Assembly (NCBI GenBank): GCA_944472155.2
Contig: OX235279.1
Span: 150,372,199-150,436,198, forward strand
Reading direction: 5' to 3'
Length of the DNA: 64,000 nt
Source: Trichobilharzia szidati
Lineage: Eukaryota; Platyhelminthes; Trematoda; Strigeidida; Schistosomatidae
A program made the position numbers and the translations under genes. Under the pieces are notes generated by a model. The model worked only from the letters and a program-made list of their open reading frames with translations, searched no databases and was not told the DNA's origin. Numbering within the stretch: the stretch's first letter is position 1; every line of letters starts with the position of its first letter. Shown in pieces: positions 1 through 12,489 of the stretch.

Positions 1-59
1 GCTATAATAACGGCAGGTTCTGTAATCCAACGAAAGGTAAGCGTTCAAGGTCATCGGCG

Positions 60-250
60 CTTTCACACCGAGTGGTTGCTACTATTTAGGACTCTCACCG
101 ACCATGCACATGGTCCGAGGTTCGATCCCCTGCCGACGCACACACGATATCTGTGGTCAGCCTGCAAAATTTGGGCTACCGATATCCATTCTGAAAATTC
201 CATACTTGTACTGAAAATACGGTGTGGCATCAAGCTGTAATCAAAAATGA
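60..250 (+). mobile_element. tRNA-derived SINE, family A
   Basis: The 5' part is tRNA-like, with a B box reading GGTTCGATCCCC near 119-130, followed by a body with CTACCGATATCC and a 3' part with CTGAAAATTCCATACTTGTA. The copy at 21569-21750 has the same order of motifs, and 48420-48540 keeps only the 3' part. It ends in a short AATAAATAAATAA tail. The tRNA-like head is altered, so it is not a functional tRNA gene. Confidence 0.6.
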
Positions 251-889
251 ATAAATAAATAAACTGCGTTAACGCTGTGTCACTGGACTCGTTAATCTGA
301 AGACCCATGCTAAAGCAACCTAACCATTTTGCATTTTGTCGTTTTACTTTCGATTGACTTTGAATGACTTTTAAGTGACTAAGCACTCATCTCTGTTTGA
401 CGACAAAGACACTGGCATATATATGTCCAGTTTCAGACAACTTAGCTATTGTTCTTGCTGACCATTTATAATCTGATGTCATAGATTGCCGAGGATAACA
501 GTTTTACACTGTCATATGATCCTATCACTAGAAAGACGCATACATATTATGGAAAGAAAAATCGCGTATTGTTGCCAAAAGATCTTTGTGCTATTTTTAA
601 TTTTAGAAAATTCGGTGTTTATCGGTCAAATTTGTGAACAAAGAAAAGACATTTAATAGGAATTTCACTACTATATTTAATTAGAAAGGTCATTTATTTT
701 AAAAGACTATTGAGTGAAGAACAGAGTCTCAGATGACTCATTATTAGACAGACAACTAGGTCAACTTAAGTAAATAACAAACAAACAAACAAAAAAACTG
801 CACATGTGATTTCAATGATATTCACTCATTTGTTGTCTGTCGAAATCTATGAAAATAATGGTCTATTTGAAAAGATGGAGTTAAAAGAG

Positions 890-1000
890 ATTAATTATTC
901 CGGTATCAATACTGACAAAGGAGATGTGGCTTTAAGCATCCAACCTGCAGTCAGTGCGTCCTAGGTTTGAATCCCATTGCACGTACTTTATCCTGCACAA
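890..1000 (+). mobile_element. Possible tRNA-like SINE fragment
   Basis: An A-box-like stretch (TGGCTTTAAGCATC) is followed at tRNA-like spacing by a B-box-like GGTTTGAATCCC. No body shared with the other SINE families was recognised, so this is only a weak suggestion. The rest of 251-1080 shows nothing recognisable. Confidence 0.25.
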
Positions 1001-1084
1001 ATGAACATCGGAACCAAACAAATAATTTCTGACTGACTAACAGTATGACATTCTATTGACTCAGTTATATACTATTGGGATTTC

Positions 1085-1665
1085 GACTCTAGAGAGCACT
1101 GTTACAGACGATTGGGGTGAGCATGTCAAAGGCAATAAACATCCGAAAAGAAAGACAAATCTTCACTATTCTGAAATCAGTCTGGAAATCTACTTCACTC
1201 AGCCTCAGGAATAATATTCGAATCTTCAACACTAATGTCAAGTCAGTCACTGTTTCTGTATGGTATTGGAACTTGACGCGTTCGTCATGAGGAATATTTC
1301 CAGCAGGCTACTGAAGATTTTAATTAAAAGCCGCCTTTCCTGGCTCCATAATGACGATCAGATGATTGGTGAGAAGGGATAAGAAAAAAGGAACTCTTGG
1401 AACAAGCCAACCAAGAACCGGTCAGCCGAAAATAGTGTAGAAGAAGCTGTAGATGGATTGCACACAGGCTGAGGAGACCACTGGGTGACGTCACGCCCAC
1501 AGAAGGCCTTCAAGTAGAACCTGAATGGGATACGACGAGTTGAGAGTCCGAAGATGATAAGGAGGAGATCGTGTGATTAGGAGATGAGAGCTTATAGGCA
1601 ATTGTGAACAGGATGAAACAGAGATGTAGTATTAAATCCCTGTGTTGCACTCAAAACCCTTTGGA
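1085..1665 (+). mobile_element. RTE-like LINE, 3' fragment (family a)
   Basis: Broken plus-strand reading frames match the end of the reverse-transcriptase ORF found in other copies here: a segment equivalent to KSVWKST, then [14 protein letters not shown], then an altered C-terminal region. It ends in AAT repeats, as other family a copies do. It is closest to the copy at 9600-10330 on the other strand. It is 5'-truncated and has stops and frameshifts. Confidence 0.65.
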
Positions 1666-1797
1666 ATAATAATAATAATAGTGAAAGCAATCTCGTACAC
1701 TACATCACTAACATTAAAAGTTCACATCCCTCAATAATAGACTCTAATAGTGCATTACTTAATTTTATTTTACCTATGTTAACTAGCAAATGAATAC

Positions 1798-2852
1798 AAA
1801 ATTAAGAATGCAAAGGCCACTGTCCTTTAAGGTAGGGTAAAAACGTACCGATTAGTATTGGTGTGTAGATCAAAGTAGTCAATGTACTAACATATATACA
1901 TACACATAAAAGGATAGAATACAACATTCATACAAAGTCATCATCACATGATAGGGGTTAACATTAAGATAACCCATAATCACATAGTAACAACAAAAGG
2001 CAAGACACAGAAGCCATAGTATATTTCATTAGTCATACTGCTGTTTATATATCTATGCTATTTATATTCATTAACCGATCACTGAGCCTGTGATTTCGGT
2101 TTGCGTCAAGCGAAATGAAATACAATGTTCAAATATACCTAGTATTTTGTTGTTAATACAGCAGTATATAACTGTGAGAAAAGTATTCTGTCTCTAACAT
2201 CAAATACAATGTTGAACTACATATATTGTATGGTATTGTATTGTATTGATATTGCCAACTTGAACTGTGGAAATATATATGAGAATCATATTCCATTGTC
2301 TGTATCACACCACCACGACATGATAGACAAGATATCAGGCGGTATACATTAGTGATAGGCCGTCATGCTTCCTGTGTATCTGTTGTGATTATCACTAGTC
2401 TATTGCTACGGTTTGAAATGTTCACTCAACCAGCTGGAATATGAGTGTTTAATCAAATAGGTCTTTTATGTTTATGCAGTGAAAAGGTATTCAAAATATT
2501 ATTTGACTAAGTATGTTGATAAGCTGTAATATGAACTTTGATTGCACTACTAAGTAACTGATATTGGCCTGGGCAACAGTAAAGAATAGACACACCAAAG
2601 TCAAGTTGTGATGGTGTGATACAGACAATATGTCACGTCGACGGAATATTATTCTCACATATTCACACAGTTCAATACGGACGGCATTAGCAACAGGATA
2701 GGATATATCCATTTGAACATTCTGTTTGTTGCTAGAGTCAGAATCTTATTCTTACACTTCAGTACATCTATGCAAGAGGATACTATGTATTTGAACATTC
2801 TGTTTGATGTCGTTTAATGTAAGCCAAAATCACGCGGTCAATGATTGGTTAA
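1798..2852. repeat. 1.05-kb dispersed repeat, copy 1
   Basis: This block is repeated nearly base for base at 38926-39983, inside menin intron 4. Similarity starts at AAAATTAAGAATGCAAA and ends at GGTTAACGAATATA in both. It contains an internal inverted repeat around TTGTCTGTATCACACCA (near 2296) and its complement (near 2620). No transposase, reverse transcriptase or long ORF is visible. It could be a non-autonomous element or a long terminal repeat of unknown type. Confidence 0.7.
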
Positions 2853-2908
2853 CGAATATATAGATATGCATTTATAATATATATATATATACATACATCT
2901 ATATATGT

Positions 2909-3147
2909 TAATTATTCCTGTACGTTCCCATGAGGAACATAGGACTTCAAGCTAGAAACTTGAAGTTTTGGTAGTAGTGGTGTTTGTTTTTATGGTATGG
3001 GGTTGCAAGCCTCATGTCCAACCTTCCCTCTTTACCAGTCTCATTACTGCCTGAGCTAGGTAAAGGAGTGCGTCGACCGGGGACTGAACCCCGGACCACA
3101 TGCGTGGTTGGCAAGCCTTCTACCACTGTACCACCAACGCACTCCAT
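2909..3147 (-). mobile_element. tRNA-derived SINE, family B
   Basis: Read on the minus strand it starts with a tRNA-Gly-like head (GTGGTACAGTGGTAGAAGG as A box, GGGGTTCAGTCCCCGG as B box). A body follows with an AGGTTGGACATGAGG-type motif, and it ends with GAAACTTCAAG-like sequence and TTCCTCATGGGAACG. Other copies lie at 29325-29548, 31955-32172, 41930-42166, 42215-42432 and 50655-50884. It is a retroposed tRNA relative, not a tRNA gene. Confidence 0.75.
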
Positions 3148-3182
3148 GAACTGATAGTCTAAACTAAATAACTAATAATGAA

Positions 3183-3207
3183 TATATATATATATATATA
3201 TATATAT
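3183..3207. repeat. (AT)n microsatellite
   Basis: A simple alternating AT run lies just beyond the head of the family B SINE. Several family B copies lie near AT runs. Confidence 0.8.
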
Positions 3208-3477
3208 CAAATGAATCTAGAATGCCTTTTTGTTATATTTGGGATTCATTATCTGGATGTACCTGCACCCTAACAAGTGATGACTTCCGTATTGAAACTG
3301 CGACTCGTAAGCTGTCGCTCTATGCGCTGAAATAATATCCACGAGGCTATTCAACTATGAGAGTCACATCTTATGAAACGATGATCACAGTTCTTATTCC
3401 TCGAGATTATTTTCAGTTTCACATTGACGGATTCCATGGAACTAAAATTCTGGGTCTCTGTTGATAGCACGTGCATT

Positions 3478-3512
3478 CAGTTGAGGAGTCCAAAACAGGA
3501 CGAAACGTGAGT
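3478..3512 (+). ncRNA. Degenerate hammerhead ribozyme core
   Basis: TTGAGGA is followed by a perfect 4-bp stem II (GTCC, loop AAAACA, GGAC) and GAAAC. The conserved box should read CUGANGA, so position C3 is changed to T. The stem and the GAAA box are intact. It is probably an inactive remnant of the SM-alpha-like SINE family, since no complete SINE body surrounds it. Confidence 0.5.
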
Positions 3513-3695
3513 AGTGCGTTTTCTTGCTAGCCGTCATAAAACTAATAACATCAAATCAAATTCAAGGCATTGCTGAAGCATGAGTATTAGGAGCCTACTT
3601 GCCAAAAGAGACTAAACATCTCCAACTAATAGAAGTTATTTATCTATTATTCCAAAATGATTTCACGACCCCGTCGTAGGGCATTAACGAGGATT

Positions 3696-3935
3696 CAGTG
3701 AAGAGAGGCTTATCAATGAATTTATTAGTAAGCTGTACAATCGTATGTATGTATATATGTGATTTCCCACACAACAACAACAGAAAAACTATACCCCGTA
3801 AAGAAGTTTCACCGATAGGTGTGAAAAAATATTTGTCACTTTAATCACAGTTAAACAAACATGAAGCAATAACAAGACTGGTTACATAGTACGTTAAATA
3901 ATTCCTGAAATGTATGAATGTTGTAGAGTGGGATG
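3696..3935. repeat. 240-bp dispersed repeat, copy 1
   Basis: A nearly identical block occurs at 32320-32560 in menin intron 5. Shared landmarks are AAGCTGTACAATCGTATGTA, CAACAACAACAGAAAAACTA and TTTGTCACTTTAATCACAG. No coding capacity is seen. Copy 2 is followed by sequence that also precedes SINE C copies, so this may belong to a composite repeat. Confidence 0.7.
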
Positions 3936-3974
3936 GAGAATTAGTAGGATTATTACAATTGGGTTCCGAGTGGA

Positions 3975-6900
3975 AAATAGGGCTTCAACAACACATCTCC
4001 ACTCTCTTCTATTTTCTCCTGTCCTCTTCAGATGGGTCCGCGATTGCTAAAACTCTTCCACTTTTTCCTAGCACAATCTCTTCCATGTCACCCTCACACC
4101 CACTACCAACTTGTCGCTTCCCTATGGGATTCCGCTCGAGCAATGACGCGCTTTGCTCACGATGTCATCCAACGTTCTCCTCAATGTATGCCCGATCCAC
4201 CTCCATCCTCTCCTACATATCTGCTGAGCGATCGGCTCATGGTTGGTTTGTTGCAAGGGAGAGTTTCTTGTTACTATTTCTCTCTGCTCGGTTAGCCATT
4301 TGATCTTCAAGATGGAGACAGCGAAGTCAGCTGTTGGAAAAAGTCTGCAACTTGTTGGAAATCCTGTCACGACACGCAGTGCAAGTTTCTGACCCGTATA
4401 GAAGGACTGAGTGACTGACTGACTGACTTCACATTTGTGTTGAAAATCCGAATCTTGTCCATTATGCAGCTGAGTGAGGCAGAATATTTCCAAACTGGTT
4501 TCAGGTTTATGAATGCGTGTGTGTACCTTGCCTTTCTGATTCTGACTGGCTGACTTTGTTGTCTTCATCCGTTCGGCGTGACTGTGGTTGAAACGATGCT
4601 GGTTGCCTAGATAAGTTGAATCTCTCCCGTCGATGGTGATTGGTGCTGGTTGTTGTCGCTATTGTTGCGGTTCGTTGGTTATCCTCATCACCTCCATCTC
4701 CACCTTCTCTATGTTCACCTGTTCACCAGTCCTGTCTTCGCTGACTGACTGCCTCTTCTGCCAGTTTACTGGTTTCCGCCTGTAAATCTTCGAGTTTGTG
4801 TGACATTTGACATAAGTCATCCACGCGCGAAATCCAGATCTTCTAGAGTCTTCTTATCGTTGGTCCAGCGTATTCCTGCCTCCTCGCTTCCCACTCACAG
4901 TCTGATGCATAATCCAGTCCACGACAATTGATAATATCATCGTGAGTGATAATAGGCAGATAGCCAGCTTGTCTTACTCCTTCTTGTATTCACTCTGAAC
5001 GCCTCGCTGAGTTTCCCGTTGTGGCCCTCCTGACACGTGTCATTGTCACATAACCAGCTGTTGAATGAAGTTGATGCAAACTGGGGCACTGCATGTCGTA
5101 GTTCGAAATTACTTGTCGGTCAACACTGTCTGGTGAGGTCCTTTTCGAATTCGATGGAGTTGAGGTGGATGTTTGACTGCCATTCTATTCTTTGTTCTGT
5201 GATGACAACGCGCAGCGTTGAAATTCGATCAGCACATGATTCGCCATTGCTAAATCCAGCTTGTTCTGTAAGGTGGCGGAATTCTGTATGCAGTGGATCC
5301 TTTACTCTCTCCAGAATGATGAGACTTATTATTTTACTTGGCGTTGGCAAGAGAATTATTCCACTCCAGTTCTCTCACAGGCCTAAGTCTCCCTTCTTTA
5401 GCAGCTTGACAAGGAAGCTTTTCTTCCAGTCAGTAGGCACCTTCCCTTCCTGCCAAACATTTTGCAATAATGGGGTGAGAAGATCTGCCGTAATCTCTCG
5501 GGCCTTCTACAGTGCTGCCTTCCCGGCCAGTGTTCAGTAGCTTGATCGCATTTAATATTTCTTCTTTCGTTGGAGGAATGGTGTCCGCTGTCAGGCAGTT
5601 CCGTGCGTGTTGTTGGTGGTGGTAGTATTTCTGGGCGAGTTGCAGGTGATGGTCGATTCCAGGGTCCTTTGCAGTGATCGGCCCATTTGTTTTATTTGTT
5701 TGTCCTCTTTCTTATTCAGGTTCCTTTGAGCATCTTTTATTGGTTTCATCATCTGGGTTAATCTTTCTACGGATAGAGACCTAATCATCTGAAATAATGT
5801 CCTGATGTATCTTTTGCCTGAGGCCTTTCTGCTTCAGTTGCCAGTGTGTCGAAGAATTGTCGTTTGTCTTTTCTAACACTCTTCTTCATTTCTTTATTCA
5901 GTGCAGTGTACACTGAACTCAGCTTCTCCTTCTGTTGTCCATCTTTCTATCGAGTCATCTCCTCTTTCACCATCCTCCTCACCTCGATTAGCTTCCATGT
6001 ACGTATCCGTTGACAGCCATTCCTTATCTTGTCTCTTCCTTCTTTCTAAAACAGTTGTACACGTTTCCTTGAATATCGCTTTCAGAAAGTTCCAATGTTC
6101 TTCTGCGTAGATTTCCTCGGTGATACCATGTAGTGTCTCCAACTTTGCTCTGATCTGATCTGTAGTGAAGGCATCCCTTGTAGATTTCTCCTTCAGTTTC
6201 TGAAAGTTGAACTTGAATTACAATGGCCTGTCCCCAGTTGTTTTAAGGGATCTCAGCTTCACCTTGAAGGTTCCTTGAACTAGGTGATGGTCTGAACCCA
6301 CCCATATCTGCTCCCCATCTCGACACTGTCTCCAGGAGGCTGAGTGTCCACTTTCTTGAGCAATGTTGAGATGAAATCCCTCTGGCTTGTGGTATGTCCA
6401 TCAGGCAAAACCCGTGTCGCTGGCCTTGTGTATATCCTTGTGCTTGTACACGCTGCCTCCGATTACCAAACCGCTGAAAGCGCAGAAGTCTGAGAATAAT
6501 TTTCCGTTCTTATTCATTCCACCAAGTGAGAGACCATGATGAGTTCTCTATTCCTGTATTACCAGCTCCCAGTTTGCATTCATATCTCCCATGAGGATTT
6601 TGATGTCACCATTTGGGATGTTGTCAATTAGTCTTTGTAGTTGTCTGTAAAAATCCTCCTCCTCTTCTTGTTCGGCGTTGTTTGTGGCACTGTGCGTAGC
6701 ATTGGATAATTGTTACCTTCCTTCCTTTGGAGCTGAATCTTGCTGTCATAATCCTGGATGAAATTGATTCCCATTGCATTAGCGCTTTAGCTGCCATTGA
6801 TGACATCATGATAGACACTCATTTGCTTAGTGTGCGCGTGGTTGTAGTCTGAGTCATTAAACCGGAGTAGATTACTGACTCTCAAGTTGACAATTTTGAT

Positions 6901-7090
6901 AATCCACATACATTCCATCAGCTCTCACAGATACCCTGCACTTCTAAGCCATATCGTTGCATTTCTTTGAGTACCTGGGCAACCTTCTTGGCCTCGTACA
7001 TTGTACGAACATTCCCCGTCCCCATTCTTATTCTTGCTTTCATCCAGAGAAGACACATCGACTGGTTGACTGGCTTCCCGAATGCAGGCT
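3975..7090 (-). mobile_element. RTE-like LINE, near full length, decayed (family a)
   Basis: Read on the minus strand from 7090, frames in order give an endonuclease start (GTGNVRTMYEAKKVAQVLK, 6970-7040), the later endonuclease region (GDIKILMGDMNANWELVIQ, 6540-6620) and a linker (EHWNFLKAIFKETCTTVLE, 6060-6110). Reverse-transcriptase blocks follow (PSKIISLIILERVK near 5330; EQAGFSNGESCADRISTLR near 5240). A C-terminal stretch ends near 3975. Stops and frameshifts interrupt it throughout, so it is dead. It shares an unusual internal rearrangement ([16 protein letters not shown]) with the copy at 46015. Confidence 0.8.
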
Positions 7091-7259
7091 TTCAACAGCC
7101 TTCTCCTATTCGAGCAAAGAATAAGATCGTTGTCTGAATGTTTTGTAATTTTAATATATTTTTTGCGCGTTAAAGTTTCTCGATAAGTTTGTGGTGTAGG
7201 GTTGCTAGTCCCACGCTCAACCCGGGCTTGGGACTGGCTAGAAAACTAGCAAGGTAGTT

Positions 7260-7800
7260 AACTAGGTGAGGTTATCAGTAAAATTAGTAGACAAATAAAA
7301 CATTATATAACAAGGTGAGAAGTTTGATAAGTAAAGTGACCTGGAATTAAATAAATAGAGGGTGAAAAGACGAGATAATACTGGAGATTGTTCATAGTGA
7401 AAGTACAAAAACCTACAGAAACCAATACTTGAAAATCGATCTGATGCTCACTAACGACTGGTCCTATTCAGTCAGTGACCTGAGGTTCTAGTGGGAGGCC
7501 GTGACCAGTAGGGTACAGCAGGTTGAAGGTGAGGCAGTAACTCATCGAAGAAGACATTGGGAAGTTGTCCACTATGTCATGAATTGGTAGAAGTAAGAAT
7601 TCATGGGTTGGCCATTGGATCGGATCCCAATGGCTTAATGGTCTACGAGATCGCCAGCCTTGTAAACAGAAGGCTGAACAGTCGCAAACTAGGTTGACGA
7701 AACAGCTGTCCAGTACTCTGAGCTGGTTTTCCAATGGTTCTCTAACTGATGTCAGCTCTTGATGAAATCCTCCGACCAATCAAATGAAATCCCCACAAAA
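7260..7800 (+). mobile_element. SM-alpha-like SINE with hammerhead (family C)
   Basis: In order: a leader (CAATACTTGAAAATCGATCT), a body (GATGCTCACTAACGACTGG; GTTCTAGTGGGAGGCCG), the spacer GAATTGGTAGAAG, a tRNA-like part with A box TGGCTTAATGG, the hammerhead box, then an arm (CCAATGGTTCTCTAACTGAT). The hammerhead is 7674-7711: CTGAACA, variable stem II, GAAACAGCTGTC. G8 of the core is changed to C, so cleavage is not expected. The B box has been lost between the tRNA-like part and the hammerhead. Confidence 0.65.
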
Positions 7801-9095
7801 ACCAAATAATTGAAAAGTAATAATAGGCAAAAATGGGGCTATAATAATGCAGTAAGTGAATATCCAGTCACCTTACCCCTATAACCCCTTCCTTCAAAGT
7901 TTTTTATACGGCGAAAAATAACCTGTCGAAATTGCTACATAACCAGCCCATCTGTATTTCTGAAGCTTTAGCTATTCAAATAGCAAAGCCAGAACTCTGT
8001 ACAGAAAAGATATTTATTCAACGGCTCCTTGTTACATGGTTTTAATCCGTCAACTCTGAGCTACTATTGTCCCCATTTTCATCATGGCCCTACTTATTTC
8101 CCATTTTCTTTGACTACTCTGTATTCCCATGAGTTAATATTTCTGCTGATATTTATTATTTCCAGTTTTAACAGTCCCCAGTATTATCTCACTTGGCAAC
8201 CTTTATTTATTTAATTCAAGATGACTTGTTATTTAATGCTTTATCTGTCTACTAATCTTACTAATTCTCCCCCCCTTTCTAAGAGATTTATACATTCCAT
8301 GAATTTTATTCTACATATTATGTAACTAACCTAGTTCACTGCTTCACGTCCAACTATGATTATTATCACAAATATTTTGCTTGAATTCACATTACATAAA
8401 TTTAAATATCCAGACGATACAAGTGTTATGAGTTTCCTGGAATAATCTCAGCGCCAAGTCAGACTGAATCATTATCAATATCCAGACCACAACAGATGTC
8501 ACGAATTTCGTAATAATTCACACCATTATTTCAAATATGTATATATATATATCGATTGTACAGTTTGATAATAAGTCCATTAAAAAGTGTCTTTTCTCTA
8601 AATCACTTGTTATCGATTTTCTGCGCATCCTAATGAGAATTTCCCATCAATTTCAGTGTGACTGTCTCCCACTTTTTTCAACAAATAATGATGGTGATGA
8701 TGATGATGATGAAAATAATAAGATAAACAATAAAAACCCCACGATAATGTGGACAGTTACATCAGTTAAATTAAGCTCACACTTCTAAAATTAATGAAGA
8801 CAGAGTTATACTAAATTAAGAACATGGGATGCATGAATGAAGTTCATGTGTGCATACACTACAGATGGATGAAAGAGATGTGAAAAATAGAGAATGAAGA
8901 ACAAATACAGAGGTTAAACATAAACAAAAACCCTCTATCTCTCCCCCTCTCTGTCTCAATCTCTTGGTAAGTACAGATTTCAAAATCTTAAAATAACTAA
9001 CACAACAGCCAACTTAAAAACTCTACCAAATACCCTTAAATGCTCATTTTCACTATATTTTGGCAGTCTAAAAATTTTTTGTCGTTGTTATTGCC
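7800..9095. other. No gene recognised; TGA microsatellite at 8689-8712
   Basis: AT-rich sequence without convincing coding structure. Around 8100-8230 there is weak similarity to the outer part of SINE C (CCAGTATTATCTC, TTATTTAATTCAAGAT), as at 18570-18620. A short GATGATGATGATG run lies near 8690. Confidence 0.5.
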
Positions 9096-9099
9096 AGTG

Positions 9100-9320
9100 A
9101 TCTTTGGCGTAGTGATTGAAACAAAGGGCCTCCGTGACACATCTCCACTATACTCGACTCTCTGCTGTCACTCATTTCCAATCGGTCGCACAGCTGCCAA
9201 CAAACTTTCATTTTCGTCTCATATGATCTCCTCCATGTCACGTCTCCTCAGACGTCGAACCAGTTGCTTTCCAGTCAGGTTCCACTCGACAGCCTTGCTT
9301 GGCCTGAGATTTCACTAGAA
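9100..9320 (-). mobile_element. RTE-like LINE, 3'-end fragment (family a)
   Basis: It resembles the 3' end of other family a copies: minus-strand sequence equivalent to GGAGATGTGT followed by the terminal portion. It is only about 220 bp and strongly diverged. A second, longer minus-strand fragment starts 280 bp further on. Confidence 0.5.
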
Positions 9321-9599
9321 AAATATTTATTTTAAAATTAAAATAGTGATCAGTGGACAAAGAACATTCATATCAATAAATTCTTCTGAAGGTTCTACAA
9401 TCATCTGTATACACTTGTTTTAGATTAATTGTTATCTACAGGATTTGCGTTTTTCTGCATAACACTAATTCATCACAGTCAAATAAATCTTAGAGTTTTA
9501 TACCAAGAGAGGTAGCCTGTGAGTGAATTGTTGCTAGATTATTGCATAAAATGGACAGTCAAAAGTGAAATTGAAAACTATCCTTGATATGTATGATTA

Positions 9600-10330
9600 T
9601 TAGTATTATTCATTGGTTACCGAATAGAACATGGGGCTTCAACAACACATCTCCATTTCACTTCGTTTTCTGCAGTCCTCCTTCCTTAGCTGGCTCCACG
9701 ACTGTCGTTTCCTCTACACACTATCTCTTCCATGCTACCCTGCAATGCTCATCTTATCGTTTCCCATTCGATTTCTACTCCAGGACCTGCCGTGCGTGTC
9801 ATGTCACTCAACTGTTTCCTCAGCACATGTCTAATCCCTCTGCATTCATTTCTACGTACTTTTTTCGAGGGTAATGTGCTTTTGACTGGTTCTTTGGCGG
9901 CCAGAGTTCCTTGTTGCCTTCTGATCTTCATTGGCCTGTTGGAAATGCTTCTCGTGATGAACACGTCAAGTTTCTAAACCACTGACTGACTTGACATTAG
10001 TGTTGAAGATTCGAATGTTATTCCTGAGGCTGAGTGAAGTAGATTTCCAGACTGATTTCAGAGTAGTATGAAGATTTGTCTTTCTTTTCGGATGTTTATT
10101 GCCTTTGACATGCTCACCTGTACCGTCTGTAGTTGAAACGATGTCGCCTAAATAGGTGAAAGAAGTGACTTGCATAAAATTTCTTCCGTTGTCAGTGACT
10201 AGTGCTTGTTGTTGTTGTTGGTGGTGGTGGTCATTTGGTATCTTCATCAGCTTTGTCTTCTCTATGTTCACTCGAAGACCTGTCTTCGCTGAACGACTTA
10301 TTGACTCATTCATTTTCAATTCTAAAACAA
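9600..10330 (-). mobile_element. RTE-like LINE, 3' fragment (family a)
   Basis: Minus-strand frames read SAKTGLRVNIEKTKLMKIP, then a poly-Q stretch, then [19 protein letters not shown], then [18 protein letters not shown]. This is the end of the reverse-transcriptase ORF and its C-terminal region. It keeps the TYLG(D/S)xVST motif that the copies at 3975 and 46015 have lost. It is 5'-truncated and the frame is broken. Confidence 0.7.
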
Positions 10331-10459
10331 AAGTGATCGAGGAAATTAATTTTTGAAATTGATAAGAAATAGTTGCATGCTGGTATAAACTACTTCTCAG
10401 AATGCTAAGAACCAGCGTCTCCAGACTTTTGGTGATTTTGTTTAAAATCATTTTCAGTG

Positions 10460-10700
10460 TAGCAAATGCATTCACTCTTTGTAGCCTCACAGATCCTTTG
10501 AATCTATCTTAATGTGTTTTTTTTTAACGTTTCTATTCTTTCTCCTGTATTTTCCCACTCATTTTAGTTCTTTTAAGTCAATTTTTTCTCGCCCTTCTCT
10601 ACCTTTGTGTGTAGCACAGAGTGTGGCAACTTGAACTGCTGCACTACTGTGCAAAGTACTCCATTGAAACTCAGTCAGTCAGCTGCATTACTACTGACTG
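10460..10700 (+). mobile_element. LINE 3'-end fragment (family b)
   Basis: Landmarks CATTCACTCTTTGTA, TTTGTGTGTAGCACAGAGTG and GAACTGCTGCAC match the 3' ends of the family b LINE copies at 37390-37580 and 31090-31290. It is non-coding and diverged. Confidence 0.5.
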
Positions 10701-11850
10701 ACATGAGTAGCTAAAAACCACTGATTCTGGTCAGATAGCTGAGTTGTTTTGAACCAGGCGAATACAAAGAGCATCAATATTTTCTAACAGAAAGACAAAA
10801 GGTGATGCATAGAATAATCTCATTACAAACGCTACATGTGAAGAGAACCAGACTGATGAGTGTAAAGCAAATCTTTCTTTTTTAATGACTAATTACAATG
10901 AACATTAACAATATAATACACCTTGTGTTGATTCCATCACCTGGAAATTATATCAGACATTCCTTGACTGTGGATGTTTTGTTCTTCACTGCTTGACGCC
11001 TACTCAGTTCTCTACAGAATTGCAGTCCTCTGCTCACGTTTCTTCCACACCAGTGCGTCAGCAGCATAAAGTCAGCCGGTAAAAGTATAATGGTATATGT
11101 TCTTCAGAGTCTAACGACTTTAAAATGAAGGTATTTTAAGGAAAAAAAGCAATGTTAACTATATGACGAATACATTTAATACTGAATAACTGATTGTTAC
11201 TGCTGTGGATATTTGAATACCACTCGGAATATCAAGAGAACTATTAAAAAATTGACCATACACAATTAACTGACTGTTTATGAATGCTGATATTCTACTA
11301 ATATTTCACATTTTCTTCCAAGTCAACAAGGACCAGGAACTAATCATCCAAGAAAGTAAATAACATCCTTCTGTAACGACAGAGAACTGTGATATTTCGT
11401 GGCAGAATTATTTGTCTGGTAAAATAACGTACAGTGATGGCAACTTTGAAACTTCAGTTTGCTAAAGGTATTCGTATTCTGCTTCATTACGTTTCCTACC
11501 ATGATTCAAATATCTTTTCACAATCTTCTCCGTCCCTATCCGTCCCGCCTGGCATTTTATCCATCGCTCCAATATTCAGGACCACTCCAGAAAATGTAAC
11601 GAATATTTTATTTATCAATTCTTGTCATTGTCACACGCCAGACTATATGTTAACTGAATTCCACTCATCAAGTCTGTAACACATGTGTTAAGCGCAGTGA
11701 ATGGCATGCACTACATTCATTTCTCAAGTGAGAGTGATCTTAAATCCTATTGAAGTGAGATATGGTGCGCTGATCAACTAATCTTCCCATCAGCAACCTA
11801 TGCGCAGCTGACAGTTTGAGTTTTAAAAGATGATATCAGCTTTGTAGTGA
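10700..11850. other. No gene recognised
   Basis: AT-rich sequence. An open stretch at 11434-11679 has no convincing splice context and no recognisable domain. Nothing else was supported on either strand. Confidence 0.4.
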
Positions 11851-11859
11851 TTTCATTAG

Positions 11860-12080
11860 TCCCAGTTTAACACATAAACTGATATCAGTAAGAGAAGCAT
11901 TGAAACTCATGAATTACCGGACGACCGTTTCGTTCCATTTTCGGATTCTTCAGCAGTAGGCATTTATAACTCCACCTGCGATGGAGCACCGGACCTTCAC
12001 TTTACGACGCCAGCCCGTTGACTATTCCACCGCTGGATTAAAATCCAATGGCCCATTTATTCTAACCTCCGCCTATTCGA
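11860..12080 (-). mobile_element. SM-alpha-like SINE with hammerhead (family C)
   Basis: On the minus strand a diverged tRNA-like body (12060-11990) leads into a hammerhead at 11953-11922: CTGAAGA, ATCC, loop GAAAAT, GGAA, C, GAAA, then a short ACG/CGT stem III followed by C. The arm AGTTTCAATGCTTCTCT and then ACTGATATCAG follow. The CTGAAGA and GAAA boxes are intact but stem II is imperfect. It lies head to head with the plus-strand copy at 12085. Confidence 0.6.
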
Positions 12081-12084
12081 ATGC

Positions 12085-12350
12085 TCCCCAGTCAATGACT
12101 GCAGGATGGAGTGCCCAGAGTTCTAGTAACGTCCACCAAGTCGGGTGTGATAACAAACACTTGCTGATAGCATTGGCTGGCAGAAGTCAGAATTGATAGG
12201 CCACTGGATTCCACTCCACTGGTTGAATGGTCGATTGGCTGGCCTCATAACCTGAGGGTATTGGGTCTAATCCCTGGTGTGGTCATGGGTGCGTACCATT
12301 GAAGAGTCCTAAACAAGGACGAAACAGTTGTCCGGTATTTTTGAGTTTTA
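12085..12350 (+). mobile_element. SM-alpha-like SINE with hammerhead (family C)
   Basis: The tRNA-like part has A box TGGTTGAATGGTC and B box GGGTCTAATCC (12220-12280). The hammerhead at 12299-12333 reads TTGAAGA, a perfect 5-bp stem II (GTCCT, loop AAACA, AGGAC), GAAA, then ACAGTTGTC. Only C3 departs from the CUGANGA core. Stem II is the best kept among the SINE copies here. Confidence 0.65.
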
Positions 12351-12489
12351 AACAGTTCCATTTACGGCGTCTTTCCATTTCTTTTGTTCCACCTTTTGTA
12401 GCTTGTACACCGCATTCTGATTCCAATTGTTTTCTTTTCTCGGTGAAATCACTACACATATACTACTCATCATTTTCATTATTATAAGT

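Noticed and set aside
5037..5540. 167-codon plus-strand frame
   Set aside because: It is the antisense shadow of the RTE-like reverse transcriptase, which reads on the minus strand here.
11434..11679. 81-codon plus-strand frame with a possible 16-nt exon
   Set aside because: The splice signals are ordinary for AT-rich DNA and no peptide signature supports it.
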